From: Achromobacter deleyi
GTDB lineage: Bacteria; Pseudomonadota; Gammaproteobacteria; Burkholderiales; Burkholderiaceae_B
DNA length: 64,000 nt
Assembly: GCF_016127315.1 (NCBI RefSeq)
Contig: NZ_CP065997.1
Location: forward strand, 4,836,001-4,900,000
Direction: 5' to 3'
Within the stretch, counting starts at the first letter, position 1. Each line of letters opens with the position of its first letter. A program made the position numbers and the translations under genes. Below are positions 1-8,597 of this stretch, in pieces. The notes under the pieces are model-generated. The model ran no database searches, was not told where the DNA came from, and was given only the letters and a program-made list of their open reading frames with translations.

Positions 1-663
1 ATGCCGCTGCGCTGGCATGACGAGCGCCAGTCGCGGCTGGGCGTGATCCCGCGCCACGGCGGCCCGGTGCGCTGGTTCGAGGTGGCGCCGTGTTTCATCC
101 AGCACGTGGTGAACGCGTATGACCGGGATGCGTCGACGCTGGTGCTGGACGTGGTGCGCTACCCGGAATACCTGCGGCTGTCGCGCGAGGGTGCCGGTTT
201 CGAGGACAGCCCGCTGGGCGCGCTGTGGCGCTACGAGATCGACCTGGCCGGCGGCCGCGTCAGCGAGCGCGCGCTAGACGACGCGGGCATCGAATTGCCG
301 CGCATCAACGAGGGCAGGACCGGGCGCGCCTACCGCTACTGTTATGCCGTGGAGCAGCCCAACAACCGCGAGATGCGCGGCGTGGTGCGCTACGACCTGG
401 AAACCGGCGCGCGGCAACGCTACGCGGTGCCGCCGGGTGACCAGAACAGCGAGCCGGTATTCGTGCGGAGGCCAGGGGCGCGCGACGAAGACGACGGCTG
501 GGTGCTGGTGTGCGTGTATCGCCAGGCCAGCGATACCAGCGACGTGGTGGTGCTGGATGCGCGCGACCTGGCGGCCGGGCCGCTGGCGACGGTGCGTCTG
601 CCCCGGCGCATTCCGGCGGGCTTTCACGGCGCCTGGCTGCCGCGCGAGGCGGGCGGGAAGTAG
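1..663 (+). CDS. Carotenoid oxygenase (RPE65/CCD family), C-terminal part
   Basis: This is the 3' part of a carotenoid cleavage oxygenase cut by the left edge of the window. At least 220 residues are visible, against about 450-500 for the family, so the ATG at base 1 is very probably an internal Met. These enzymes are seven-bladed beta-propellers holding Fe(II) with four histidines and splitting double bonds of carotenoids, stilbenes or lignin-type styrenes with O2. Two expected ligands are visible: His35 in the FIQHVVNAYD stretch and His209 in the terminal GFHGAW motif. Substrate cannot be told. It converges with the DUF2894 gene 124 bp away; nothing distinctive lies between. Confidence 0.85.
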   Translation: MPLRWHDERQSRLGVIPRHGGPVRWFEVAPCFIQHVVNAYDRDASTLVLDVVRYPEYLRLSREGAGFEDSPLGALWRYEIDLAGGRVSERALDDAGIELPRINEGRTGRAYRYCYAVEQPNNREMRGVVRYDLETGARQRYAVPPGDQNSEPVFVRRPGARDEDDGWVLVCVYRQASDTSDVVVLDARDLAAGPLATVRLPRRIPAGFHGAWLPREAGGK

Positions 664-787
664 GCGCCGGTGCTGGCGTGGGGACGGCCTGGCGAGCGTG
701 CCCGGACGGCGGTCTGCCGGCAGGGCGTCGGCGTGTCATTGTCCGAGCCGCGGGCAGGACGTCGCGCCTGCCCCCGGCGGCCCGGGT

Positions 788-1543
788 TCAGCGGCTCTTG
801 GCGCGTGTACCTTTCCTGGCGGGGGCGCGCGCCGTTTCCTTGGCCGGCGGCGCGGCGGCGGCCGTCAACTGCTCCATCCAGGCCAGCGTTTCGGTGTAGG
901 TCACGAACTGCTGCAGATAGCCCGGCGACAGCTCGCGCATCAGCGACAGCGCGCGGTGCACCAGCTGGTTGGAATTGAGCGGGCCGGCGTTCTTGTGCAC
1001 CTGTTCCTGCGACTGGCGCACCTGCCGGTCGGCGCTCAGGCCGGACCAGATCTCGCGCAGCCCGTCCAGCGCCAGCAGGTCGGGATAGGCGTCGCGGCGC
1101 GCCTGCGCGGCGATGGCGTCGGGATCCTCGCCGGGGGCGCCGGGGTAGGCGAGATACGCCGCCAGCTCGGCCAGCGGTCCGCGGGTCGCGGCTGGGGGCG
1201 TCGCGGCGCCAGCCGCTGTCGCAGCGGCGCCAGTGGCGGGGGCATCCTGTCCTGCTGGGGACGCGCTGGCGTCGGGCAGACCGGCGGCGGCGATACGCGC
1301 CGCATAGGCGTCCAGCAACTGCGCCAGGCGCGCGTCCAGCGTGGTCCGCACCGCGCCGCCATGGCTTGCCGCGCGCCGGGCCAGCGCTTCGATGAAATGG
1401 AAACCGACCGGATCGAGCCGGTCGTCGCCGCGCTCGCGCCAGGCCCGCAGCGTGGCGAGCGTGTCGTCCGCCGGCAGGCCGGCGCCGGCCGTGGCGTCCG
1501 CCGCGGCCGTCAGCGCGTGGCCAAGACCGCCATCACTGGCCAC
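788..1543 (-). CDS. DUF2894 family protein, last gene of the DUF802 cluster
   Basis: The 251-residue protein has an Ala/Pro-rich middle (about 95-125) and a conserved-looking C-terminal half containing SADRQVRQSQEQVHKNAGPLNSNQ-type sequence, followed by helices and a basic Arg/Lys tail. I recognise it as DUF2894, which has no known function. It has no signal peptide or membrane span, so it is probably cytoplasmic. The start is GTG at 1543, overlapping the end of the OmpA/MotB-like gene by 11 bp, which implies translational coupling. Its place in the four-gene cluster suggests that it works with the membrane complex encoded upstream. The family name is recalled, not searched. Confidence 0.8.
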   Translation of the reverse strand: MASDGGLGHALTAAADATAGAGLPADDTLATLRAWRERGDDRLDPVGFHFIEALARRAASHGGAVRTTLDARLAQLLDAYAARIAAAGLPDASASPAGQDAPATGAAATAAGAATPPAATRGPLAELAAYLAYPGAPGEDPDAIAAQARRDAYPDLLALDGLREIWSGLSADRQVRQSQEQVHKNAGPLNSNQLVHRALSLMRELSPGYLQQFVTYTETLAWMEQLTAAAAPPAKETARAPARKGTRAKSR

Positions 1544-2189
1544 GCGGCGCCTCCGTGCCGTTGGACGGCTTGGGGATCGGCGTGATCTCGACCCGGCGGT
1601 TCCTGGCGCGGCCTTCCTCGTCGGCGTTCGAGGCCACCGGCTGCTCGGCGCCGAACGCGGCGGCGAACACCGAGGCCGACGGCACGCCTTCGTCGATCAG
1701 GGCGCGGGTCACGGTCAGCGCGCGCTGCGCCGACAGGTCCCAGTTGTCGGCAAAGCGCCGGTTGCCTTCGCGCACCTGCTGGTCGTCGGTGAAGCCGCTG
1801 ACCATCAGGATCTCGTTATTGGCCTTCAGGTAGGTCGAGAGCGGCTCGATCAGGCTCTTGAGCACCTCGCGGCCTTCCGGCTGCAACTGGTCGGAGTTGA
1901 GCGCGAACAGTACGCTGCCGCTGATGCCGATGCGGCCGTTGATGAGCGTCACGCGGCCCGCCGCCAGCGGCGCGGCCAGGGCCTGTTCCAGGGTCTGGCG
2001 GCGCTGGGTTTCCTCCTGGCGCTGCTTGACCTCGCGTTCGAGCTGGGTCGACAGCTCCAGCTGCACGGCCACCACGCTCACCAGGATCAGCACGAAGGCG
2101 CCCAGCAATACCGACATCAGGTCGCCGAAGACGGCCCAGGTCGGCACCGCGGGTTCCACGCCGCCGTCGATGTCCTCGCCCGCGCTCAT
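1533..2189 (-). CDS. OmpA/MotB-like peptidoglycan-anchoring protein (218 aa)
   Basis: A short cytoplasmic N-terminus is followed by one membrane span (about 19-44) that opens with FGDLMSVLLG. Asp23 sits where MotB, ExbD and ZorB carry the ion-binding aspartate. A short helical linker (45-75) leads to an OmpA-like peptidoglycan-binding domain (about 90-205) with GFTDD, SAQRA and the terminal RARNRRVEI signature. It should pair with the four-span protein encoded just upstream as the B-subunit of a MotAB/ExbBD/ZorAB-type stator. ATG overlaps the upstream stop (ATGA). No flagellar genes are nearby, so the role is not simply motility. Confidence 0.85.
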   Translation of the reverse strand: MSAGEDIDGGVEPAVPTWAVFGDLMSVLLGAFVLILVSVVAVQLELSTQLEREVKQRQEETQRRQTLEQALAAPLAAGRVTLINGRIGISGSVLFALNSDQLQPEGREVLKSLIEPLSTYLKANNEILMVSGFTDDQQVREGNRRFADNWDLSAQRALTVTRALIDEGVPSASVFAAAFGAEQPVASNADEEGRARNRRVEITPIPKPSNGTEAPRGQ

Positions 2190-5100
2190 GCCGCCTGCGC
2201 TCCGGCGTTGGCGGCGCGCTGGCTGGCCAGGTCACGCAGGTTCTCGACGATCTGCTTCTGCGACATGGTGCTCAGGTCGACCACTTCGCGCGCCTGCGCC
2301 ACGTAGTAGGCCAGCTGCTCGTCGCCGCGCGCGATCGATTTGTCGAGTGCGCTCTCGATGCGCTGCAGGTGCGCCACCAGCTTGTCGTTGGACTCGCCGA
2401 ACAGGCGCACCGCGGCGCCGAAGGCTTCGCCCAGGCTCGCCACTTCGGCGGCGCCGCTGGTCACTTGCGCGGCCACGTCGTCCAGGCGGGCGGTCTCGGA
2501 CTCGACCTGCTCGGTGAATTGCGTGCCGACGCGGTCCAGCAGGTCCGCCGACGACGACACCAGCGCGTCGACCGCGCTGCGCTGCTCGGCGGAGGCGTGG
2601 TTGACGGCGTCCAGCAGCGTCGCCAGCGTGTCCAGCAGGCGGTTGCGTTCTTCCAGCATGGCGTTGTCGTAGGCCAGGCTGTCCGACAGCTTCTGGCGCA
2701 GCTCGCCGATGACCTCGGCGGCCGCGCGCGGCGCCTCGGAGGCGGCCTGCACCAGCTGGCTGATCTCGGCGATGGTGCCGCTGGCGTGGGCCTCGGTCTG
2801 CGTGGCGATGTCCTGCGCGGTCTGGGCCAGGGTGGCGCAGATCTCCTGCTGCAGGCTGGCGCTGCGGGCGCCGGCCTGTTCCCATTCCTGGCGCAGGGCC
2901 TCGGCGATCGCGCCCAGCTCGCCGGTCCAGGCGGCCAGGCGTTCCTGGTCGCGCGCGGCCAGGGCGGCCTGCAGGTCGGCCTGCGATTGGCCCAGCGTCT
3001 GCAGCAGCGACGCCGAATGCTGCTCGAAGGCGGCCGCGGCGGTGGTCAGGGCCTGCTGGTTGTCGCCAGCCAGTTTCTCGTTGGCCAGTGCCTGGCGCAC
3101 TTGCGCTTCGGTCCAGGCCTGCGTCACGCCGCCGGCCGCCGATTCCAGGCGGGCCGAGACGTTTTCCAGCAGGGCGGCCTGGGCCTGGGTCTGGGTGGTG
3201 ATGTCGTGCGCGGTGCGGGCCAGCAGCTGGCCCAGTTCCTGGTGGCGGGCGGCGGTATGCTCGCCGGCCGCGCGCCATTCCTGGCCCAGTTCGGTGGCCA
3301 GCGCGCCCAGCGAGGCATGCCAGGCGGCCAGGCGATGCTCGTCGCGCGCGGCCAGGGCGGCCTGCAGGTCGGCATGCGACTGGTCCAGCGTGCGCAGCAG
3401 CGCGGCCGAGTGCTGTTCGAAGGCGGCCGCGGCGGCGGTCAGGGCCTGCTGGTTGTCGGCGGCCAGCTTCTCGCTGGTCAGTTCCTGGCGCACTTGCGCC
3501 TCGGTCCAGGCCTGCGTCACGCCGCCGGCGGCGGATTCGATGCGGGCGGCGACGGTGTCGAGCAGGGCGGCTTGCGCTTCGCCACGGCTGGCCAGGTCCT
3601 GCGCGGTGCGCGCCAGCGTCTGGCTGATGTCGTGCTGGCGGGCGGCGGCCTGCGCGCCGGCCTGTTCCCATTCCTGGCCGAGCTTGTCGGCGACCGCGCC
3701 GAGCGTGCCGGCCCAGGCGGCCAGGCGCTGTTCGTCGCGCGCGGCCAGGGCGGCTTGCAGCTCGTTGTGCGACTGGTCCAGCGTGCGCAGCAGGGCGGCC
3801 GAGTGTTGTTCGAAGGTCGCGGCGGCGGCGGCCAGGGCCGCGCGGTTGTCGTCGGCCAGCTTGTCGCTGACCTGCGACTGGCGCGCCAGGGCGTCGTGCC
3901 ATTGGGCCGAGACGTTGCCGGCCGCGGTTTCCAGGCGGGTCGAGACGTTCTCGAGCAGGCCGGCCTGGGTCTGCGCATGTTCGGTCAGGTCCTGCGCGCT
4001 GCGGGCCAGGGCCTGGTTGATTTCCAGCTGGCGCTCGGCCGCTTGCGCGCCGGCCTGCTGCCATTCCTGGCGCAGGGTCGCGGACAGGGCGCCCAGCGTT
4101 TCGGTCCAGGCGGCCAGGCGTTGCTGGTCGCGCGAGGCCAGGTCGGATTGCAGCGTCGCGTGCGAGGCGTTCAGCGTGCGCAGCAACGACGCCGAATGCT
4201 GCTCGAAGCTGGCGGCGGCGGCCGTCAGGGCCTGCAGGTTGTCGCCGGCCAGTTTTTCGCTGGCGCGTTCCTGGCGGCTCAGGGCCACGTTCCAGGCCTC
4301 GGACATGCTGCCCGAGGACGCTTCCAGGCGCTGGGACACGCTGTCCAGCAGGGTGGCCGAGCGCTGTTCGAAGGTCTGCGCGAAGCGGTCGAGCGAATCA
4401 CGCAGGTCCTGCGCCAGGGTTTCGCTGGCGCGCTGCTGGCCGGCCAGGGCCTGGTTCCAGATGCCGGCGACATTGCTGGTGGCCGCCTGCAGGCCGGCGG
4501 TCATGCCGTCCAGCTGGCGTTGCACCGCCTGGGTGACGGTGTCGTGCAGCGTCGCGGTCTCGCGCGACAGGCCGGCCATGGTGGCTTCGACCGCGGGTTG
4601 CAGCGCCGCGCCGGCCGAGCGGGCGCTTTCGGCCACGCTTTCCTTCATCGACTGTTCCATCACCGCGGCCAGGCGCGCGTAGGCGGCCTCGGCCTTGCCC
4701 TGGAAGGCGTCCTGGCTGGCGAGCTGGCGCTCGTTCAGCGTGTGGTTCTGCTGTTCCAGGTTGCGCATCATGGCGTCCAGGCGGTCGACCAGCGCGGGCA
4801 TGGCCTCGGCCTGCCGTTGCAGCACTTCGGCCTGGCGTTGCAGCAGCTTGAAGCTCTCTTCGCGCTGGTGGCCCTGGGTGTACAGGCGCAGCGTGGTGGC
4901 CGCCTTGGCGTCGAGCCACTGCGCGGCCTGGATCCGGTCGCGGCGGCTCAGGGCCGCCAGCAGGCCCAGCATGGCCGAGGTGGCGACGCCGGCGATCGAG
5001 GTGCCGAAGGCGAAGCCCAGGCCCTTGACGGGCGCGGCCAGCGAGGCGCGGATCGCGGCCAGGTCGGTGGCGCTCTCGAGCGCGGCGCCGGTGCCGCGCA

Positions 5101-5485
5101 GCGTCACCACCATGCCCAGGAAGGTGCCGAGCATGCCCAGCAGCACCAGCAGGCCGACCAGGTAGGGCGCCAGCGCCGGGCCGGGCAGACCGACGCGTTC
5201 GCCCTCGATGCGCAGCCGCACCGGGTTGCGCAGCGCGGCGGGCAGTTGTTCGAGCCAGCCGCCGAGGCTGGCGGGCGCTTCCGACAGGTTGCCGACCGCG
5301 CGTCTGAGGGACGCGGTGGCCTGCTGGTAGCGCAGCAATTCGAGCGCGCCGGCGACGTAGCAGGCGCCGATCAGCAGCGTGACGGCCAGCGCCAGGGAAT
5401 TGGTGCCCGCGTAGCCCGCGCCGATCCAGCCGGACACGGCCAGGCCGCTGAGGAAAACAACGATATTGATCAGATACTTGGACAT
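2186..5485 (-). CDS. DUF802 protein: MotA/ExbB/ZorA-like channel with giant repeat tail (1099 aa)
   Basis: The start is ATG at 5485 (MSKYLINIVV), 10 bp after the DUF3348 stop; the reading frame continues further upstream but inside DUF3348. Spans are predicted at about 4-24, 30-50, 107-128 and 155-178. The last pair contains LLGMLGTFLGMVVTLRG and GLGFAFGTSIAGVATS, typical of the two core helices of MotA/TolQ/ExbB channels. From about 185 to the end it is almost entirely Ala/Gln/Glu-rich helix. This includes a truncated repeat at 347-401, four tandem 131-residue repeats at about 402-925, and a methyl-accepting-like helical C-terminus. The layout resembles ZorA, whose tail forms a cytoplasmic tube. 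Function is unknown; an energised envelope motor is my inference. Confidence 0.85.
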   Translation of the reverse strand: MSKYLINIVVFLSGLAVSGWIGAGYAGTNSLALAVTLLIGACYVAGALELLRYQQATASLRRAVGNLSEAPASLGGWLEQLPAALRNPVRLRIEGERVGLPGPALAPYLVGLLVLLGMLGTFLGMVVTLRGTGAALESATDLAAIRASLAAPVKGLGFAFGTSIAGVATSAMLGLLAALSRRDRIQAAQWLDAKAATTLRLYTQGHQREESFKLLQRQAEVLQRQAEAMPALVDRLDAMMRNLEQQNHTLNERQLASQDAFQGKAEAAYARLAAVMEQSMKESVAESARSAGAALQPAVEATMAGLSRETATLHDTVTQAVQRQLDGMTAGLQAATSNVAGIWNQALAGQQRASETLAQDLRDSLDRFAQTFEQRSATLLDSVSQRLEASSGSMSEAWNVALSRQERASEKLAGDNLQALTAAAASFEQHSASLLRTLNASHATLQSDLASRDQQRLAAWTETLGALSATLRQEWQQAGAQAAERQLEINQALARSAQDLTEHAQTQAGLLENVSTRLETAAGNVSAQWHDALARQSQVSDKLADDNRAALAAAAATFEQHSAALLRTLDQSHNELQAALAARDEQRLAAWAGTLGAVADKLGQEWEQAGAQAAARQHDISQTLARTAQDLASRGEAQAALLDTVAARIESAAGGVTQAWTEAQVRQELTSEKLAADNQQALTAAAAAFEQHSAALLRTLDQSHADLQAALAARDEHRLAAWHASLGALATELGQEWRAAGEHTAARHQELGQLLARTAHDITTQTQAQAALLENVSARLESAAGGVTQAWTEAQVRQALANEKLAGDNQQALTTAAAAFEQHSASLLQTLGQSQADLQAALAARDQERLAAWTGELGAIAEALRQEWEQAGARSASLQQEICATLAQTAQDIATQTEAHASGTIAEISQLVQAASEAPRAAAEVIGELRQKLSDSLAYDNAMLEERNRLLDTLATLLDAVNHASAEQRSAVDALVSSSADLLDRVGTQFTEQVESETARLDDVAAQVTSGAAEVASLGEAFGAAVRLFGESNDKLVAHLQRIESALDKSIARGDEQLAYYVAQAREVVDLSTMSQKQIVENLRDLASQRAANAGAQAA
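2711..4282 (-). repeat. Four tandem 393-bp (131-codon) coding repeats
   Basis: Counting residues of the DUF802 protein shows units at 402-532, 533-663, 664-794 and 795-925, each exactly 131 residues. Every unit carries the landmarks EKLAxDN, FEQHSAxLL, LAARD-x2-RLAAW, QEW and (in units 1-3) an AGxVxxxW end. The DNA copies are also alike: nearly the same run occurs at 3121 and 393 bp later at 3514. A shortened 55-residue unit precedes unit 1. Tandem copies of this size can change number by recombination, which would shorten or lengthen the tail by fixed steps. Confidence 0.9.
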
Positions 5486-5495
5486 AGTGTCCCGG

Positions 5496-6320
5496 TTAGC
5501 TGGTGCGAAGGGTGGCAAGCAGCCCTTCCACCGGTTGTAAACGAACATCCAGTTCGGCCAGCAGCACGCTGCGCATGTCTTTGCGGAACGTCTCCAGCCA
5601 GGCGCCCGGCGTGGGCGCGGGTAAAGCGGGTTGCGGCGCCGCGCCGGCCGGCACGGCGGCGTCGGCCTGCGCGTCGGCATCGGCCTGTGGGGCGTCGGCC
5701 AGGGCTTGCGCCTCGGCCGCCGCTTCCAGCGCCGCCTGTTCGGCCCGCCGCAACCGGTCGAAATGCGCCTGCAGCAGCTTCGGAATGGCGCCCAGCAGCG
5801 TCCGCTCGCGCGGCAGCAGGGCGCGGTCCATGATGGCGTCCACCACCGCCAGGCGCGTCATCTCGGGCGTCCTGGCCGCGACCATGCCGCGCAGGCGGCT
5901 GCGCAGATTGCCGATGCTGGTCTCCATCGTGTGTTGCAACGACAGATAGCGCTGACGGAAATTCGAGTAGTCGGCGTCGTCGGCCTGCAGCGCCGCCACT
6001 TTGGCGGAAACCTGCCCCGGCATCAGCCGCTTGGCGGCCGTGGCCGCGGTATCGCTGGCGATGGCATCGGCCAGCGTGGTCCGGACGCGCTCGCACTCGC
6101 GCTCCTCGGCGCTGCTGAACGTGCGCGCGCCGGGCGCGATCGCCGGCGGGCGGTTGTTCAGGGCGGCGGACAGGGCAATCGCGTCGGTCCAGCCGAGCCA
6201 TTGGCTCAGATGATCCGACAACGGTTGCCGGGATTCCGGCACGTCGACATCCGTCAGGCGAGTCAGCAAGCGAATGAGCGTCGGGCCGCTTAAACCTGTG
6301 CGCTGTGGGGCTTGCAACAT
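5496..6320 (-). CDS. DUF3348 family protein, first gene of the DUF802 cluster
   Basis: The 274-residue soluble protein starts at ATG 6320 (MLQAPQRTGL). Upstream codons in frame run into a low-quality stretch and the adjacent gene, so they were excluded. It is mostly helical, with a short N-terminal domain (LIRLLTRLTDVDVPESRQPLSDHLSQWL pattern), a Phe/Tyr/Arg-rich helix near 110-140, an Ala/Asp-rich linker near 205-235, and an amphipathic C-terminus. I recognise it as DUF3348, of unknown function. It is probably translated first in the cluster, only 10 bp ahead of the DUF802 gene, and may be a cytoplasmic partner of the long tail. Confidence 0.8.
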   Translation of the reverse strand: MLQAPQRTGLSGPTLIRLLTRLTDVDVPESRQPLSDHLSQWLGWTDAIALSAALNNRPPAIAPGARTFSSAEERECERVRTTLADAIASDTAATAAKRLMPGQVSAKVAALQADDADYSNFRQRYLSLQHTMETSIGNLRSRLRGMVAARTPEMTRLAVVDAIMDRALLPRERTLLGAIPKLLQAHFDRLRRAEQAALEAAAEAQALADAPQADADAQADAAVPAGAAPQPALPAPTPGAWLETFRKDMRSVLLAELDVRLQPVEGLLATLRTS

Positions 6321-6500
6321 ACCACCAGAGTCAAAAAGGGGGGAGTTTACACGCTGGCGAGGCCCTGCTGGGGCCGGAAACGAGGGGCCGCGATTGTGGC
6401 TGCAACAATTTGTCAGGACGACGCGCCGGCGCGGCTTGCCGGGGAGCGCGGGACGTCGCCGCCCAGGCGTCGGATCCGGCCGATATTCGGCGGGAAAGCG

Positions 6501-6530
6501 CACGCCCGCCGGGGGCCTCCGGCGGGCGTG
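6501..6530 (-). terminator. GC-rich hairpin after the propeller gene
   Basis: A perfect 12-bp stem (6501-6512 with 6519-6530, 6-nt loop) begins 16 bp past the stop of the minus-strand gene ending at 6547. On that strand it is followed by a short pyrimidine run containing three T residues. It is a plausible intrinsic terminator that also insulates the DUF3348 cluster; the T tract is weak. Confidence 0.55.
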
Positions 6531-6546
6531 GCGGGCAGGGGAAAGA

Positions 6547-7188
6547 TCAGGCGCTGGCGCGCGGCCGGCGCACCGCCCGCACCCGGCCGCTGGTGGCGCC
6601 GCCGCAATACAGCACGTCGCCGCCGTCCGACTCCAGGCCGGAGACGTAGACGCCGGGCGGCATCGCCAATCGCTCCAGCACTTCGCCGTTGGCCGGATCC
6701 AGCCGCCGCAACTCGCTGGCGTCGTCTTCCCAGGTGCCGTGCCACAGGTTGCCATCGACCCAGGTGACGCCGGTCACGTAGCGGTCCGACTCGATGGTGC
6801 GCAGGATGGCGCCGGTGGCGGGGTCGACCTGGTGGATTTTGCGGTCCTTGTAGCGGGCGATCCAGAGCATGCCTTCGGCCCAGGTCATGCCCGAATTGCC
6901 GCCGCCCTCGGGCGCCGGCACGGTGGCCAGCACGCGGCCCGAGGCCGGGTCGATCTTCTGGATGATGCTGTCGGCCAGCTGGTAGAGGTGCTTGCCGTCG
7001 AAGGCGGTGCCGGCGCGCGCGGTGACGTCGATGGAGCGCACCACGGCGCCGCTGGCCGGGTCCAGCGCATGCAGCTTGTCGCCGACGGCGATCCAGACGT
7101 GGCTGCCATCGTAAGAGACGCCGTGCACGTCGGTGACGCCGGGGAAGGGGCCGTATTCACGGAGGATTTCTGCGGGCTTGGCTTTCAT
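6547..7188 (-). CDS. Glutamine cyclotransferase-like / YncE-type beta-propeller protein
   Basis: The 213-residue protein consists of repeated 40-45-residue blades. Each carries an HALDPASGAVV / QKIDPASGRVL / HQVDPATGAIL / RRLDPANGEVL strand pair, giving about five blades. There is no signal peptide. This pattern is shared by bacterial proteins annotated as glutamine cyclotransferases and by YVTN/PQQ-like propellers; the enzymatic residues cannot be confirmed by eye. The start at 7188 has a good AAGGACA ribosome site. It lies 36 bp behind the regulator gene on the same strand, so both are probably one operon and the propeller may be its target or sensor partner. Confidence 0.65.
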   Translation of the reverse strand: MKAKPAEILREYGPFPGVTDVHGVSYDGSHVWIAVGDKLHALDPASGAVVRSIDVTARAGTAFDGKHLYQLADSIIQKIDPASGRVLATVPAPEGGGNSGMTWAEGMLWIARYKDRKIHQVDPATGAILRTIESDRYVTGVTWVDGNLWHGTWEDDASELRRLDPANGEVLERLAMPPGVYVSGLESDGGDVLYCGGATSGRVRAVRRPRASA

Positions 7189-7224
7189 GTCGGTGTCCTT
7201 GTTCAGTGGGATGACGTCTCCATG

Positions 7225-8442
7225 CTAGGCATTCGGCAGCGGAACCGGGAGTAACAATGTCGTCGCGAAACCAGGCAGTGGCGGCGTGATCCAGCGCCGC
7301 GCCCGGCCGCGACCCAGCGGCTGCGCGCGGCCCGCCGCGGCCAGCGCGTCCAGGGCGCGCTGCACCTGGCGCTGGCTGGCGCCGGTGGCCAGCGCCAGGG
7401 CCGAACTGGACCAGGCTTCGCCGTCGGCCAGCAGCGCCAGCACGGCGGCGTGGCGCTCCTGCATGGGGGGCGTCAGTACCGCGACGGCGCCCGCCGCCGA
7501 TGTCAGCGCGAAGCCCTGCCGCGTCGCCCGGATGCCGGCCAGGGTACCCAGCGCCGCCCGCAGGCGGCCGATTTCCACCCGCAGCCGCGCGCGATGCGAC
7601 TCGTCGGGATGGCGGGTGCGGAAGGCCTGGGCGATCAACGCATCGCGCGGCACGTCGTCGGGCCACGCCTGGCCCAGCGCCTGCGCCAGGGTGAACAGGA
7701 TCGGGCGGCTGGCCAGCGCCAGGGTGCCGTGCGCGCCCTGCACGGCGTAGCGGCAGGCGTCGATCACCAGCGCGTCGGACGCCAGCAGCGCCTCTACGTC
7801 GTCCAGGCGCAGCGCGCGCGTCTGGCCGGCGTGGTGCAGGTGCGCCGCCGGCGCTTCGAGCGTTTGCGACGCCTGGCGCACTTCGGCCTGCAAAGCGGGG
7901 ATGCCGGCCGCCTGCGCGGCGTGCGCGGCACGGGCCAGCGCGGCGCGCGCCGCCGTGGCCTGCACGCGCCGCAGCGCGATGCCGGCCAGGGCCAGTTCAT
8001 GCACCGCCCGCAAGGCCGGCGGGAAGGGGGCGGGGTCCAGTCCCGATAGCACCTGCTCGGCTTGCTCCAGGCGTCCCATCAGGATCAGGCGGCGGCCGGC
8101 CAGGTAGCCGGCATAGGCCGCGTTGCGCCGATCGCCATGGCGTTCGAGCGTGGCGCGGGCGGCCTCGAGCGCCGCCGTCGGCCAGCCCAGGTCGCGCGAG
8201 GCCAGCGCGATCTCGGCTTCGGCCACCACGCAGCGGGCGCGCGCCACCGGATCCTTGGCGCCGAACGCGCGGGCGGCGCGGCGCACCAGCGGCCGGGCGC
8301 GTTCGAAGTCGCCCAGTTGCGCCAGCGCGATGCCGCGCAACGCCAGCGCCGGCGCGTCGTCGCGCAGCGCCACCCGGCCCAGCGCGGCCAGGGGATCGCC
8401 GCTGGCCAGCGCCCGGGCCGCGGCCTGGATCAGCGCGTCCAC
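7225..8442 (-). CDS. Transcriptional regulator with TPR-like N-terminus and winged-helix C-terminus
   Basis: The 405-residue protein has an Ala/Arg-rich helical-hairpin array (about 1-190) like tetratricopeptide repeats, a middle OmpR/SARP-like winged helix (about 215-310, with IDACRYAVQGAHGTLALASRP and HRARLRVEIGRLRAAL), and a second helix-turn-helix near 335-385 (SSSALALATGASQRQVQRALDALAAAGRA). It starts with GTG at 8442, eight bases after an AGGGGAG ribosome site; a nearby ATG is out of frame. A perfect palindrome in the divergent promoter region is the obvious candidate operator. Signal and targets are unknown. Confidence 0.65.
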   Translation of the reverse strand: MDALIQAAARALASGDPLAALGRVALRDDAPALALRGIALAQLGDFERARPLVRRAARAFGAKDPVARARCVVAEAEIALASRDLGWPTAALEAARATLERHGDRRNAAYAGYLAGRRLILMGRLEQAEQVLSGLDPAPFPPALRAVHELALAGIALRRVQATAARAALARAAHAAQAAGIPALQAEVRQASQTLEAPAAHLHHAGQTRALRLDDVEALLASDALVIDACRYAVQGAHGTLALASRPILFTLAQALGQAWPDDVPRDALIAQAFRTRHPDESHRARLRVEIGRLRAALGTLAGIRATRQGFALTSAAGAVAVLTPPMQERHAAVLALLADGEAWSSSALALATGASQRQVQRALDALAAAGRAQPLGRGRARRWITPPLPGFATTLLLPVPLPNA

Positions 8443-8504
8443 GAAGCTCCCCTCATCGTTGTTCCCCTCCTATGCGGATGTCGCCAATCTACCACCGCCG
8501 GTGG

Positions 8505-8526
8505 CGCGTGAGACGCGTCTCACGCG
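8505..8526. promoter_or_regulatory. Perfect 22-bp palindrome between divergent genes
   Basis: The half-site CGCGTGAGACG is followed immediately by its exact reverse complement, with no spacer. It lies 62 bp from the GTG of the minus-strand regulator and 71 bp from the ATG of the SMI1 gene. A dimeric regulator could bind here and control both directions; the adjacent regulator is the natural candidate, but this is inferred. Confidence 0.5.
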
Positions 8527-8597
8527 GCAAGCCACAGGCGCCGGGGCCGGGAGCGCCTGGGTAAAATCCAGGGCGTTTCAACCGGGAGGGTGCCAAC

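Noticed and set aside
2369..5833. Very long plus-strand open frame antisense to the DUF802 gene
   Set aside because: It mirrors the repeated Ala/Gln-rich minus-strand gene, has no ribosome site or recognisable domain, and arises because high-GC codons leave few stops in other frames.
788..6320. Calling the DUF802 cluster a true Zorya defence system
   Set aside because: ZorC/ZorD or ZorE effector-type proteins (nuclease, helicase) are not present, so only the A/B-like layout is comparable; I report it as a candidate relative and not as Zorya.
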